A stretch of DNA of 64,000 bases from positions 95,758,742 to 95,822,741 of the forward strand of contig CM035807.1 of NCBI GenBank assembly GCA_020466095.1, in the 5' to 3' direction. Below, piece after piece: positions 25,544 through 36,912 of this stretch; position 1 is the stretch's first letter; every line of letters begins with the position of its first letter. The position numbers and the translations under genes are program-made. Below the pieces are notes generated by a model. The model saw only the letters and a program-made list of their open reading frames with translations. It did not search any database and was not told the DNA's origin. The stretch is from Chlorops oryzae. Its lineage: Eukaryota > Arthropoda > Insecta > Diptera > Chloropidae.

Positions 25544-28100
25544 CTAAAACGCACGACAAACGAAACGAAAAGTCCAAATGAAGGACGTAATTAATTAAAA
25601 ATGCGATTAACGTTGACATTCGCCAGAAAAATTGAGTCCCTAAGAAGGCAAATTAAAGCGAAAGGAAGGCAAAAATGAAAAAGGAAAAGAAATAAAAAAA
25701 TAAAAACTAAAAAATCGTTTAATAAAGAAGAATTTCAACACAAGACCATGGCGGAGAAAAAAGAATCTCGTAATGAGAAGAATAAATGAGAGAAATAATG
25801 GAAAAAAGTCATTTAATTAAACGACGTCAAGGACGCTTATAATAAGAATTTATTCCAGATTTTTTTTTTTTTATACCGAAAATTCTGCAAACAAATACAT
25901 TTTAAGAAGCTCAACGAAGAAGGATTTAAAGTTTCAGCGCACGTCGGAGATAATTTTATGTTGCCTTACTCCGATGCCTTTCGCTGCTGCAAACCAAATT
26001 GTCTAGACAAGCAGTTTATCATGACTTCGATGAACACTTTTCTTTGGAAAGTTGTTCATTGTGATGCTCTTCACCTTCACTCTTCAATCTTCGCTCTTCA
26101 CTCTTTCCATTTCTCAATTTTTTCATTTTTCAGATTATCGATCACAATGCCAACTTTAAGGAACTATAATGACAGTGACACAGGAAATTTCAAGTTCTCC
26201 TCGTTTTTACTTCCTACTTTTTGCCTTATCCCTTTAGCCTTTTCCCTTCTCCCTTTAGCCCTTTCCATTTTGTTTTCCCAACGCGAGGAGCTGTCAAATT
26301 ATTTTTGTTTTGCCTCTTTTTTGTTGTTGTTGTTGTTCACTTTGTTGCGATTAAAGTAAACATATCATTTGCCCAAAATAAACTGCTTAAGAAATTGAAG
26401 AATATCCTGTTGAAACGGGATAAATGTTTGTTGTTTTTCATTTTAAAGGTGCCTTAAATTTAACTGACCTTAATGCGTATGGTAACCCACTTCGTTGTGT
26501 TATCTGTTTGACCATTAAAATATTCCAAGGTTACAGGATGCATCATTTTAGGATGTTTTTATTCAATGAGTAAGGCATTTTTTTTTTTTTTGTATTTACA
26601 AATTCTCCTTTCAGTGAGGGTCATTCCTTCCATTTCAATGTTTCCATTCTTGTGCGTTGTTAAGAGACTACAATTTCCGAAAGCTCCGAAAGCTAATGTG
26701 AACGGCATACCAGAATTTCTACCTTATCAAAACAAAATGTCTGAAATAATAATCCTGCTCGAAATGCTCAACTGAGAAGGTAACATCAAAAGCCTTGAAG
26801 GAACTGAATGAAAAGAAAAGGTCATATTTAACTGAACTATCCCACAAATATGGAACTTAAGGTATCAAATGGCATAACAAAATAAAATGAACCTATATAT
26901 ATTGCAGAGCATAACGAAGTCATAAGGATCAAGGCAATGTTTGAGTGAGGCATTAAGGTCAAAAAGACAGCATAAATTCAATTTTGAATCAAGTGCAGTT
27001 ATGTTTCGCTCCTGTCCCAACGACCATTTCATGCTTAAAGTGCAAGTAGTTAAGGGATTTCAAGTCGCCATAATATGTTCAGACGAAACATTGTAATGAA
27101 TGGGACAATGTTGAGGATTGCGGGCAAAGGAAAAAAAAATAAATAAATAAAAAGAAAACCAGGAAGAATATACAGGAGACACGTAGCACGGTAACGTTTT
27201 ATGCTCAAATTGTGCTTCAGCTTGTTGACATGTTTCATGTTGAATGGTCTACGATGGTATTTATTTTAGAGCAGCGACTGTGAAACAGGACATGAGCAAA
27301 CTCGTACACAGGCGAGTATAATATCGAGAGAAACAACGTGGAGAAAGAACACGACATCTTGAAGCACGAACAAGGCGCACCAACCATGAAGACCAGCATC
27401 AGCAGAAGCAGAAGCGTATAATATACTTTCAGAGGTAAGCCAAAGCCACTCAATCGGTGTGCGGAGTTGAAGACGAAGAGCAAGTAAGCAGCAAAACCCT
27501 ATGGAGTACGTGAATGACCGTTTAGCTGTGTGTGTGAGTGTGTGTGTGAAGTGTTTTTTTTTCGTCCAACCATTCAATTGAATTTTTGCGTGTTTCCCTA
27601 GACCACTCTATTTTCTGCATCTAAATATCGAATATCATGAGAATAATCTTCCACTGGAAGGATATCCTTGAGAATGACAATAAAACGTAGCAGGAAATAA
27701 ATACCGGTAAATTGCTTCGACATTCCCAAAAGGGAAATACACAAACATCAAGAAAGCGATCAATTTTAAAACGGCGAACATCTTTTATCAAACGTTGATA
27801 CATATCCATGTATGTACGTAGACATGTACATATGTATGTTTTTTGATAGAATATCGCATGCCGTTCGGATTTGTTTGGTCAAGCAAAAAGTAAGTGGAAA
27901 TTCGCTTCAAATGCTATTTGCTGTTTTCACTCAAGTAAGCAAACAGTTTCCGTGTTCATTCGAATTACTTTGCTGTATTTAGTTCAAGGCTCGGATCAGG
28001 CGTCAGCTGCTATTCACTGACTTTTCCAGCACTCAGCTTTTATGGTTGCACTTTTCCGAGCACAAAAGGCTGTTAAACGTTTAGCACACTACACTGCACT

Positions 28101-28155
28101 GAGCCGAGCCGAGTCGAGTTGATCTGAGCCGAGTGGAGCCGAGCTGAGCTGAACG
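28101..28155. repeat. Degenerate (GAGCC)n repeat
   Basis: Repeated GAGCC/GAGTC/GAGCT units on the plus strand, imperfect throughout. Simple-sequence expansion in intron. Confidence 0.75.
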
Positions 28156-29734
28156 TGGCTGCAGTGCACTTGCAAGGAAATCAGAGCGAACGTCTACACC
28201 GGCTTGCACTTCATTGAGCTAATAGTGAAATCCCAGAGGGCTGCTCATTTGGATTTACTCCGTTTTTTATTTTTTATTTTTTTTTTTTTCTTAGGATAAC
28301 TGCGGAGTCTGAGATTGCTGCATGAAACTTAAGCATGGCGTAAGAATATACACAGAAAACTTTCCTTGCCTTATATTTTCAAATAAGTAGAATTATTTTT
28401 ATTATTTTGAAATCTGATCCTTTACATGGCGAAGGCAATGTACACGTATTTCCATCATTCCCGTTCATTCATTTTTAAGAGCATATCTAAATCTTCAGTT
28501 GTCATACGCAAAGCTCTGCATTTGGATTCTGATTTCTCTGTCCCTAAGGCTCTTTCTATTGTTCTGTCTTGATTTCTTTGATGCTCGAAAGCTACCGTCA
28601 GAAGCAGAATTCTCCACAGCATCATCATCATCATCGTCATCGTCATTGTTTATATCGTCATGGCGATCCTTATAGCGTGCAGTCGAAGTTAATCATACTT
28701 TTTTTTATGCAATTTGCTTGAAACGATTTCAAAAGTTCTCCAACTATTTCTTCACATTTTATGCTGCTTGAAGCTTAATAGCTGCAATGTTATTTGCAGC
28801 TGCATTTATGTTGGGCATCTCACGTTGGAATGACATTCTCTACTATTTAATTCGTGCAATGGCAATCGAAAATGGTGTATCCATACATGTGTGATGTCAC
28901 GCGCAATCGGTTGACTGAGGAATTCCGTTCGTTTATAAGAAACTCATTATATGTGCGTACGTGTGGTATGTGTGTATGTATGCGATGCTGCAGTGTAATC
29001 GCAATAGCAGAATTATTGGTACGTGCCTTATTAACAATGTCCTTCGTTTTGTACCCTGAAATCTCACAGATTTGTTTTTAAATGTGTTTTGAGGAAGGTC
29101 AAAAATCTTGTTCTTCTACAATTTCCCACAATGATTACAAATTACGGCGATTTTCCTCGTCCACGAAGACCTTGTAAAGTACCAACGTTACAATGTCAAC
29201 TTGTGGAATCGAACCGATTTAAGAGTGAAATTTAAAGTTAGCTTATGAAGAAGCAACTGTTGATTAAGATTCTTTCTTTGGCTTCAACTCACTATTTTAA
29301 CGAGGCGATGTCACTAGACAGTAGTCAATTGTCCGTTCCTGCATGACTTTGTAACTAAATAATAGCTGGCTACTTTTAAGTTGACTTAAAGTCAGAAAAA
29401 GAAAACACTGATTTAAATTGGTTAAAAAATGTTCAATAAAAAATTATTTCCATTAGAATTCCCTTTTTCGGTTTCATATTTTCTGTTTTCAGCAGCAGAA
29501 GAATAATTTATTTATGAATGTGAAAATGTTCTTCAAGCGATGCATCAGAAAGAAATCCATAGGCGACTATTTTGACTGACTTACGTTTCGAACTGCCGTT
29601 GGGGGTCTCATGAGAGCAATTTTTACGGATTGGTTGACTATTGCTTTGAATCTCGGTTAGCCTTTTAAACTAACTTTGAGTGCAATTCATACCCTTGAAT
29701 TATAGCATCAGAAATATATTATTTTCGTATCCAG

Positions 29735-29878
29735 TTTGGTTGATGTCTGCATGACTTTTCAATCGATTTCTAGTCAGTTATGATGTAGTTGGCATAAAGT
29801 TAAATTTTACAAATTTCCTATATTGCTCTTGTTTGATGTCTAGATGACTTTTTACCCGATTTCTAGGCAGTTGCGAAA
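29735..29878. repeat. Imperfect 93-bp tandem duplication
   Basis: GATGTCTNNATGACTTTT, followed by CGATTTCTAGNCAGTT, occurs twice at a period of about 93 bp (starts 29742 and 29835). Part of the motif (GCATGACTTTGTAACT) appears again at about 29341. Confidence 0.6.
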
Positions 29879-30006
29879 AAGTTAGCTTTTCATTAACTTA
29901 TTTACTAATCGGTTGATAAAAGTCCTGCAGGGTGTCAACTTGTTGTGCCCCATTCAAGATGAGTCTTGAGGTGTGACATACTTTTAAAATGTTATAGAAG
30001 AAAAGT

Positions 30007-30320
30007 AGACAGACAGACAGAGACAGAGAGAGATGGAGAGAGAGAGGGAGAGAGAGAGACAACGAGACAGAAAGAGACAGAAAAAGGCAGAGACAAAGAG
30101 AGAGACAGAGAAAGAGGGAGAGACAGAGAGATAGACAGACAGATAGACAGAGAGATAGACAGATAGACAGAGAGATAGACAGAGAGAAAAAGAGGGAGAG
30201 ACAGATAGGGACAGAGAGATAGACAGATGGAGAGATAGACATATAGAGAGAGAGAGAGAGAGAGAGACATAGAGAGAGGGAGACAGAGAGAGACAGAGAG
30301 CGACAGAAAGAGACAGAGAG
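30007..30320. repeat. (GACA)n/(GA)n purine array, about 314 bp
   Basis: Interrupted GACA, GATA and GAGA units, all purine except scattered C/T, on the plus strand. The minus strand carries CTCTCT and TCTG, so the unspliced host RNA would contain a long pyrimidine tract here. GAGA tracts are binding sites for GAGA factor in flies; whether this one is bound is unknown. The Arg/Glu- and Leu/Ser-rich open frames over it are artefacts of the repeat. Confidence 0.93.
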
Positions 30321-31847
30321 CTAATTTCTTTCCAATTCGGAGTCGAGGAAGGATAAACAGCAGCAATGAAGTGCTAAAAAGAAAACTCTAAACGTGTCCT
30401 TCAACATTTTTTCAACGCTTATTCATTTGACATTTGATGATTCCCAAACTGGCTTATGCCATTCAAATGAAAAAGCTCATCTACATATCCTACGCCTTGT
30501 ACATCTTGTTCCTTTTCATAGCCACTTGAAAGCGTGCTTCGTTCAGCTCTCTGCTGCTTTATTGTAGGTATTTATTCTGTTTTCGCATGTTTCCTTGTTT
30601 CATATCCTTTTTTTTTTATAATCTATTTTCGTTTCGTCAACCTCCTATTTGCTTGCATGCTTGACAAAGCACTTACTTGGCCCCTAAGTCCGATTTAATA
30701 TGTTGAGCGGCAATAAGGACGCATAAAGCTCGAAAGCTCATACATATTCTTGCTCTGCCAGCAATTACAAAATGTACCCCGACGTCTGTTCTGTTTTGTT
30801 TTGTTCTGTGTTACTGGTTGGTTGGCGGTATAAAATCGGGGAATATCCTAGTTTGATGACAGGCAGCTTCTGTTGAGATTGCAAATTGCGCACAAAAGGA
30901 TTGCTCCACGGAATTTATTGCACGAGAGTTTTCCTTTTGTTTCTACTTTCATTGGGCGTGTTTTTTTTTGTATTTTTTTTTCTTTTTCTTTCTGTTGAAA
31001 TACACCTTCCGGTTAACTCTTTTGTTCCCGTTATTTGTAATCCTTCGAGGGCATTTCTGTATATGTATGTAAATATTACTCTTATTTTTCTTATACTTTA
31101 TATTTTATTATTTTCATTGCATATTCAAAAGTAATGGGCTAATTTTTTTTTTGCTTGTTTGTTTGTTATATATTTCTTTTTCTTCTCTCATTTTCATGCT
31201 GCGGCTTGCTGCGACACGCTGTGTTTTGCAATGCGAAGAGAAAGGGAGAACTTTATACAGACGCCCTTGCTTGTTCGCTATGCATTTATTAGTGTTTTGT
31301 TTCCATATCCAATATGTTAACATTCGTTGGTGTGGGCACTTAAAGACCATGTATTACACCGAACATAACCAGGCCATAAACACAACAGCACAATGGCACA
31401 ACAACAGCACATAGTACAACAAGATGCGCAAGGAGGCGAAAAGAGAACCAAAAAAAAAAAACGAAAAAAAAAATATTCATACAGAAGAGCATAGCTTTTA
31501 ACCAAAAGTACATATTTATGGCTGACATGGGGCTAACTGTAACAGCTCCAACTACATACAATCACTGCTATATTAAGAGTTACAGCAACAACAACAATTA
31601 TAGTGGCGACTAAAGGGCCGGAATTAAAAACAATGCGCATTACTTTTTGAACCACAAGCGAGATTGCGCTCTACCAGCGCGCAAGCCGAAAAGAAAAGGC
31701 AAAAAAAAAACAGCTTGCTAAAAGGCCTCCATTAAAAAAAGTAGCTATATATGAACTACCCTTTTGCGTACAGTATGATACACTTAAAGTGGTCCACTTA
31801 GAAATCAAATGGTAAATCCGGATTTTTCTCTTTCCAAATTCAATAAA

Positions 31848-32722
31848 AACAAGTAAGGGTGTATAGTCAGGCGAGCCTGACAATAGAATACCCGACACAG
31901 ACACACATGTTCAAATAGTTTTTCATATCAAGAGGTGTTTAAGACCATAAGGGGCCCCATATACCGACTTTTGTTAAATTTATTTATGAAAATCGCCCTT
32001 TTCCCACGCCCAATTTTCGAATTTTTATTTAATTATAATCGGAGGCTTAAATATACGCTCGAATTCTAAGTTTCATTAAAATATTTCGAAAAAGTCCGAT
32101 TTTGAGGCAGTTTTGGGATTTTTGTGGCAGACCCTAGTACTGGAGGTACCCTTAAAAATGGACCGATCAAGGAAATTTTTCGGAAGGATGTTTAAGGCTA
32201 CAAAGGAAGCATAAGTGCCAAATTTCGTTCAAGTCCCATTTGAATTTCGGGTGTAAGAGACAATATTCGAAAAACACCCTTCTGCTACGCCCACTTTTCA
32301 AATTTTTTGAATTCATATTTCTTGCCTTTAAATATGATCAAATACCAAATTTCATCAAAATATCTTGAAAAACTTCGATTTTAGAGCAGTTTTTGTGATT
32401 TTCGTAACAGACCTTAGTACTGGAGGTACCCCTAAAAATGGTCCGATCGGGTCCATACTCGAACTTGTTCTTACTCATGTGCTTTTGAGTACGCATATCA
32501 AATTTCATCAAGATAGCTCAACTCCTTCGATAAGAAAACTGTATACAAACAGACGGACAGACAGACGGACAGACAGACAGACGGACATGTCTAAATCGAA
32601 TCTCCTGGTGACGCTGATAATTTCTATATGTATTTTGTATGTTCTATCTCGACTGGTTCTGGGTGTTACACACAACCACACAAACGCAATATACCCTCGA
32701 CACAGAGTGTGTCGGGTATAAT
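31848..32722 (+). mobile_element. mini-me-like repeat element, copy 1 (about 875 bp)
   Basis: Starts at AACAAGTAAGGGTGTATAGT and ends at GTGTGTCGGGTATA. It carries a (GACR)n tract at 32550-32587, which is (GTCY)n on the other strand, then GGACATGNCTAAATCGAAT, a CTATCTCGACTGGTTCTG block and a terminal ATACCCTCGACACAGAGTGT. An internal block of about 277 bp, with GTACTGGAGGTACCC near 32139 and again near 32416, is tandemly duplicated. Proto-microsatellite (GTCY)n tracts are the hallmark of dipteran mini-me elements. Related copies lie at 46547 and 58011. No coding capacity; the open frame at 32365-32721 is fortuitous. Confidence 0.8.
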
Positions 32723-32947
32723 TAGCTCCTAAAAATCTCAAATAATCTCAATAGAAGCCAAACATTGAAATCGACGAAAGAGAAAAGTCGAGCTTAAAAT
32801 GACATCCAACTAAGGAAACGCTTCATATACATACATATATGTATGTATTAGGTATCTATTCATATAAGTATTCTTGGTATGAAAGAAAAAGGCTACACAT
32901 AATCTTTTGTCCTTTAGTGTAAGGCACGTTGCCTCGATTCTATAAGC

Positions 32948-33069
32948 CAGGAGTTTCCAAACTTTTTCGTACGCGGAGCCCTTGAATGACATAAAAATGT
33001 TTGAGGAGCCCCAGTCTAATTTGTTGCATATGCCCTGGGGCTCCGCGGAGCACACTTTGGGAACCGCTG
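32948..33069. mobile_element. hAT MITE, 122 bp
   Basis: A perfect 8-bp direct repeat CTATAAGC (32940-32947 and 33070-33077) flanks ends CAGGAGTTTCCAAACTTTTT on the left and CAGCGGTTCCCAAAGTGTGC on the right read inwards. The CAGNGGTTCCCAAA consensus plus an 8-bp duplication is a classic hAT (Charlie/Ac-type) signature. The inner arms GCGGAGCCC / GGGGCTCCGCGG also pair, so the copy is nearly palindromic. Confidence 0.93.
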
Positions 33070-33350
33070 CTATAAGCTATGGATGTATGTGTGTTCTTCA
33101 GCGAAACACCACTACACGCTAGCGCAATTCATGTAACAATCGCTCATGAAATATACACGCTGCCTGAGCGCTTAATGAAGCGACATTTGCACGCAGCTTT
33201 CACTTAAATTGAGAGTACGACTTGGATTTTAATTAAGGACACCACAGAATGGTGCAATGTGCAACACTATGTCAAAGTAATGCCAAATGTGTTCAAAGAA
33301 AGCCAAAAAAGAGGCTTACATATATGTAAATAAATTTATTCGAAGCACAA

Positions 33351-33383
33351 TAAAATAAAATAAAATAAAATAAAATAAAATAA
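33351..33383. repeat. (TAAAA)n microsatellite
   Basis: Six uninterrupted TAAAA units plus a partial one. Confidence 0.92.
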
Positions 33384-33951
33384 GAGAAATATTGAAAGTC
33401 GTTGAAAAGCAATTCAAAAGTAAAAGTCTCACTGAAAGGAATAAAGGGACAAAAATCGAAAGTGCGAAGTCATTACTTTTTATTACGATTTTGCGCGTAC
33501 ATACATAAGTACTTATGTATAAAAAAAAGAAATAAAAACAAGGCACTACTTAGATTGGGTATACAATTTCCCATTGACTAATTTGCCTTTTTAAAATTTG
33601 CAATAATATTCTTTCATGACTTTGGAGAATCGCTTCAAAGGGAAATAAAGAGAAAGTTTAACAAAAAAAAAAAAAGGAAAAAATCGTAATTGGTCGAGCG
33701 GCCTTTACGGCAAGCGCCCCACAGCAGCCATCTATTGGCGTGCACGTGCCGCGTTGAGAGTTACATTGTAATTGAATTTTTTCGCAAAAGATAATAAAGC
33801 ACTTTTTCCCGGTAGGTACTTCATTTCTTTAAGGACAGTTTTTCTTTTAAATTCTTTTTCTTTTTCCATATATACGTACGTATATTCTTTTATATATATT
33901 TTCTCATTGTATTTTATGTCTTTATGCCATTTGGCTTTTGCGCCAACTCAC

Positions 33952-34147
33952 CTATAGCCCGAACTCAATTGCACATCGCCGATGGCAACGTTCTCGAATG
34001 CGGCTGGATTCGCTTTCCAACGTGCCCAATAAAATGTAAAGTCGCTTACGTCGTAGTGTTCGGTAAAACGGCATTTTAACGTGAGATCAGCATTTTCTCT
34101 TGTATCGAGAGATTCATCAGCCTGCGTGAAGGTAAGCAGGGCAAGTC
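33952..34147 (-). CDS. ed/fred: ed/fred-like cell-adhesion protein, exon for signal-peptide end and Ig domain 1 start
   Basis: This 196-bp exon reads 34147 to 33952. The acceptor is CTTTCCAG|GA and the donor GGCTATAG|GTGAGT. It enters with two bases of a split codon (nGA), has 64 full codons and ends with AG, which joins A of the next exon to give Arg. The N-terminal LALLTFTQA is the hydrophobic tail and likely cleavage region of a signal peptide whose start lies in an upstream exon not seen here. Mature sequence then begins around DESLDTREN and runs into Ig domain 1: first disulphide Cys in LTLKCRF, core Trp in FTFYWARW, then NVAIGDVQLSSGY. The tail end pairs perfectly with the next exon's RIDFRPERG. 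Frame, phase and domain order all agree, so the exon call is firm; the choice between ed and fred is open. Confidence 0.9.
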
Positions 34148-34543
34148 CTGGAAAGCAGAAAGAGAAAAGAAAGAAATCGAATGAGAACAATTACGAAAGC
34201 GTAAAAGATGATGACTTAATATAAAAGGTCCAAGGTTTCCTAAATGATGGTATATAGTAAAAAAAAAAGGATGACTAAGATAAGAACGCTGAAATAAATG
34301 AAGAATAAGCTTTTTCCGAAGTCAAGTTACGACAGCTCGCATCGTTGTTTTATATTTACGTAGCCTGTCGCTGGCGTTACTTCTGAGAGAGCAATCTTAT
34401 TGTGGACTCAATTCATTGTCTTTTCTTGTTTTAAAAGCAATTCTCATTAATACCATTTACCAAAAATTTCATCAACTTATTTCAAGACTTTTCTGAGAAA
34501 TTCTGGTCTATTGTTCGACGCTCTCAGAGAAAAAAAAAAAAAA

Positions 34544-34545
<2 letters not shown>

Positions 34546-34585
<40 letters not shown>
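34546..34585. repeat. (TA)n microsatellite beside the palindrome
   Basis: Perfect alternating TA run of about 40 bp, preceded by about 17 A. It lies just outside the left end of the 805-bp foldback element, whose TA target could come from such a tract. Confidence 0.92.
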
Positions 34586-34591
<6 letters not shown>

Positions 34592-34606
34592 GTATAATAA
34601 TATATA

Positions 34607-35411
34607 CAGTGTTGTGCAAAACATAAGCAACCATATAAATTTGTGACGTATTACGCAATAAATTTTGTAAAACCACAACAACCACAAAAAGAATGATGCT
34701 GTTTTATTCCTTAAGGAATACTTTAATTAAAGTATCAGCTATAAGTATGTACAAAAAGATAACCATAAGATAACCAATACATATTCAAAACATAAGCAAC
34801 TCCAGTACAAATTTTCAGTGCTTTTTAAAATTAAAAATTTGAAAGAAATAAGAAAAGGGAAAATTTCGCACGTTTTTCTAATTTGACCCTTTCTTAACAC
34901 TTCGAGCTTTGTGAAAAGTACAACAATTAAAATATTGCAGACCTATTTTAAGATTTGCAGACCAAACCAAATTGAGTTTCGATTTTTTATCAAAAATGTA
35001 TGGAAAAACAAAGAAAAATCGAAACTCAATGTGGTTTGGTCTGTAAATCTTAAAATAGGTCTGCAATATTTTAATTGTTGTACTTTTCACAAAGCTCGAA
35101 GTGTTAAGAAAGGGTCAAATTAGAAAAACGTGCGAAATTTTCCCTTTTCATATTTCTTTCAAATTTTTAATTTTAAAAAGCACTGAAAATTTGTACTGGA
35201 GTTGCTTATGTTTTGCACAGGGGGTTTTTGTGTATTTTAATTCAAAATTTTTCCGTTATGCATTCTTATGGTTATCTTTTTGTACATACTTATAGCTGAT
35301 ACTTTAAGGAATAAAACAGCATCATTCTTTTTGTGGTTGTTGTTGTTTTACAAAATTTATTGCGTAATACGTCACAAATTTATATGGTTGCGTATGTTTT
35401 GCACAACACTG
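34607..35411. mobile_element. Tc1/mariner-type foldback element, 805-bp near-palindrome
   Basis: The ends CAGTGTTGTGCAAAACATA and their complement are flanked by TA on both sides (34605-34606 and 35412-35413). Nearly the whole element is one inverted repeat: each arm is about 370-390 nt and the centre is near 35000. Both strands therefore encode the same chance peptide around the centre. The right arm has an extra stretch of about 45 bp (about 35218-35264). An inner boundary, GTTGCTTATGTTTTGCAC at about 35201, repeats the outer end, which suggests a foldback nested within a foldback or a duplicated end. Transposase is absent. If transcribed with the host gene, it would form a very long hairpin RNA. 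Confidence 0.93.
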
Positions 35412-35545
35412 TACATACAAAAAATTGCAAAAAAAATTCTAGATAACAATATTTCATGTTTTATATGAAAAAATGGTAAAGCTCGATAATCCAATTTGCT
35501 TTATAGAAGCATTATATAGATAAAAAAAAGGCCTATATACATATA

Positions 35546-35641
35546 CAGTGAAGCTTTCAGTCGTGCGACGTTTCGAAATCTCAAGTTAAATAACTGCATC
35601 GAAACAGCTGATAGAAAATTCGAGTTTTCGAAGTTTGACTG
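35546..35641. mobile_element. pogo/Tigger-like MITE, 96 bp
   Basis: The ends CAGTGAAGCTTTC on the left and CAGTCAAACTTCG on the right read inwards are flanked by TA (35544-35545 and 35642-35643). Its inner arms TTTCGAAATC / GAAAACTCG pair weakly. Same end type as the element at 8239. Confidence 0.75.
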
Positions 35642-36912
35642 TAAAGTGTTAAGACGCTAGAGAAGAAACGCCTATGGAATTATTAATTTTCCCTACACAA
35701 TATTTTCCCCCTACACAGGCTGGGAGGAATATGGCTAATGTCACTGGCAAGCATATCATAAAAATTCTAATCATTCAATACATCAAATCCATGGCAACGC
35801 AAGAGCGAGCATGCGGCGAGGAGAAAGCTGAAGAAATTGATAAAGTAATTGAAGAGAATTCTCAAAATGAATTGAGTAAACGCTTTGTAGACCTTCAATC
35901 GCCTTAAGTTATGCTGCAAAAGCGTTCGAACGAAAGAAAAAAAAAAAAAAATGTATAGCAAAAAAAAAAAGGCGCAAAAGGAAATGAAAATTTTTTATGC
36001 TTTCCGAGGCTAATACAATTGGAAAGCAAACAAACGAAAAAGAAACAGAAAACGAATAATGGCAATAAAATTTGGAAAGGAACTTTTTCTACTAAAGAAA
36101 AGCAACAAGATTGATCAGTTTCGAACAGTACAAATTAATCAGAATCAATCAAAAATCACTGGAGATTTAAGGGATCCCGTTTTTCTTAAAAATATTTATC
36201 CAAATTTTCTTTTTGTTCTCTTTTTTTTTTGATTTTATACAAAAATTAAATAGTTAAAAATTTAAACCTTGAAGTATGCAACGCATTTTTGTAATACTAT
36301 TTGAAGAGGATAATGGGCGATAAATAGCTTTAGAATCGCATGAGTAAAATGATAATTTATTTTGACAAATGAAATGGGACTTCACTGTATTTGAAACAGC
36401 ATCATTACTCGTCCCTTTTTTCATATAAGGCTTAAAAATTATATAGCCTCCTTTTCGAAACTTCCAAAATTTTAAAACAGTGCAATTAATGACCAAAAAT
36501 ATTTGTAAAACTTGTAATCTATATATACTTTAAAGCAAAGCATTGATATTATCTGATTCTTCCGACTAGAGACTGAAAATCTAGATAACCATTGCCTTTG
36601 GATCAGCCTTCAATAAAAACTCAAAAGAGCACGAATTTCGGGGAGAATTCGCTTAGTGGAACCTCAAAATCTTATATGAAAATACCCATAAACTTTACAA
36701 AAAAATTCTAGTTTAACCATGTATGTAATTCGAAGAACACATTTTTGGGATACCCTAGGGCTAGGCCACATAAAATATTTAAATTCAGCACCAAAGAATA
36801 TATCTTTTCGTTCTTGTATTCGTGTCCTTTTAATTACATCCTGCAAGGCATTTTGAAGTTATGCGGACCATCTTAGATCCTTATTAAAGATTCATTGATG
36901 AAGGCTTATAAC

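Larger units (their letters stand above)
25544..33951 (-). other. Intron of the ed/fred-like gene, 8,408 bp
   Basis: Bounded by GTGAGT after exon 33952-34147 and by TTTTAG before exon 25283-25543. It holds the (GAGCC)n stretch at 28.1 kb, an imperfect duplication at 29.7 kb, the GA/GACA array at 30.0 kb, a mini-me-like element at 31.8-32.7 kb, a hAT MITE at 32.9 kb and a (TAAAA)n array. I see no convincing nested gene. The stretches 25544-28100, 28156-29734 and 30321-31847 show nothing identifiable beyond homopolymer runs and short microsatellites. Confidence 0.85.

Noticed and set aside
27425..27445. Plus-strand TTTCAGAGGTAAGC, an acceptor and donor two bases apart
   Set aside because: On the strand opposite to the only supported gene, and the pyrimidine tract is short.
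29898..30366. Long Ser/Leu-rich and Arg/Glu-rich frames
   Set aside because: Artefacts of the GA/GACA array, without protein-like complexity.
32365..32721. 118-codon frame
   Set aside because: Lies wholly within the mini-me-like element and reads its (GACR)n tract as Thr-Asp-Arg repeats.
34878..35123. Two nearly identical 70-codon frames on opposite strands
   Set aside because: They are the two arms of the 805-bp palindrome read from each strand, not a conserved protein.
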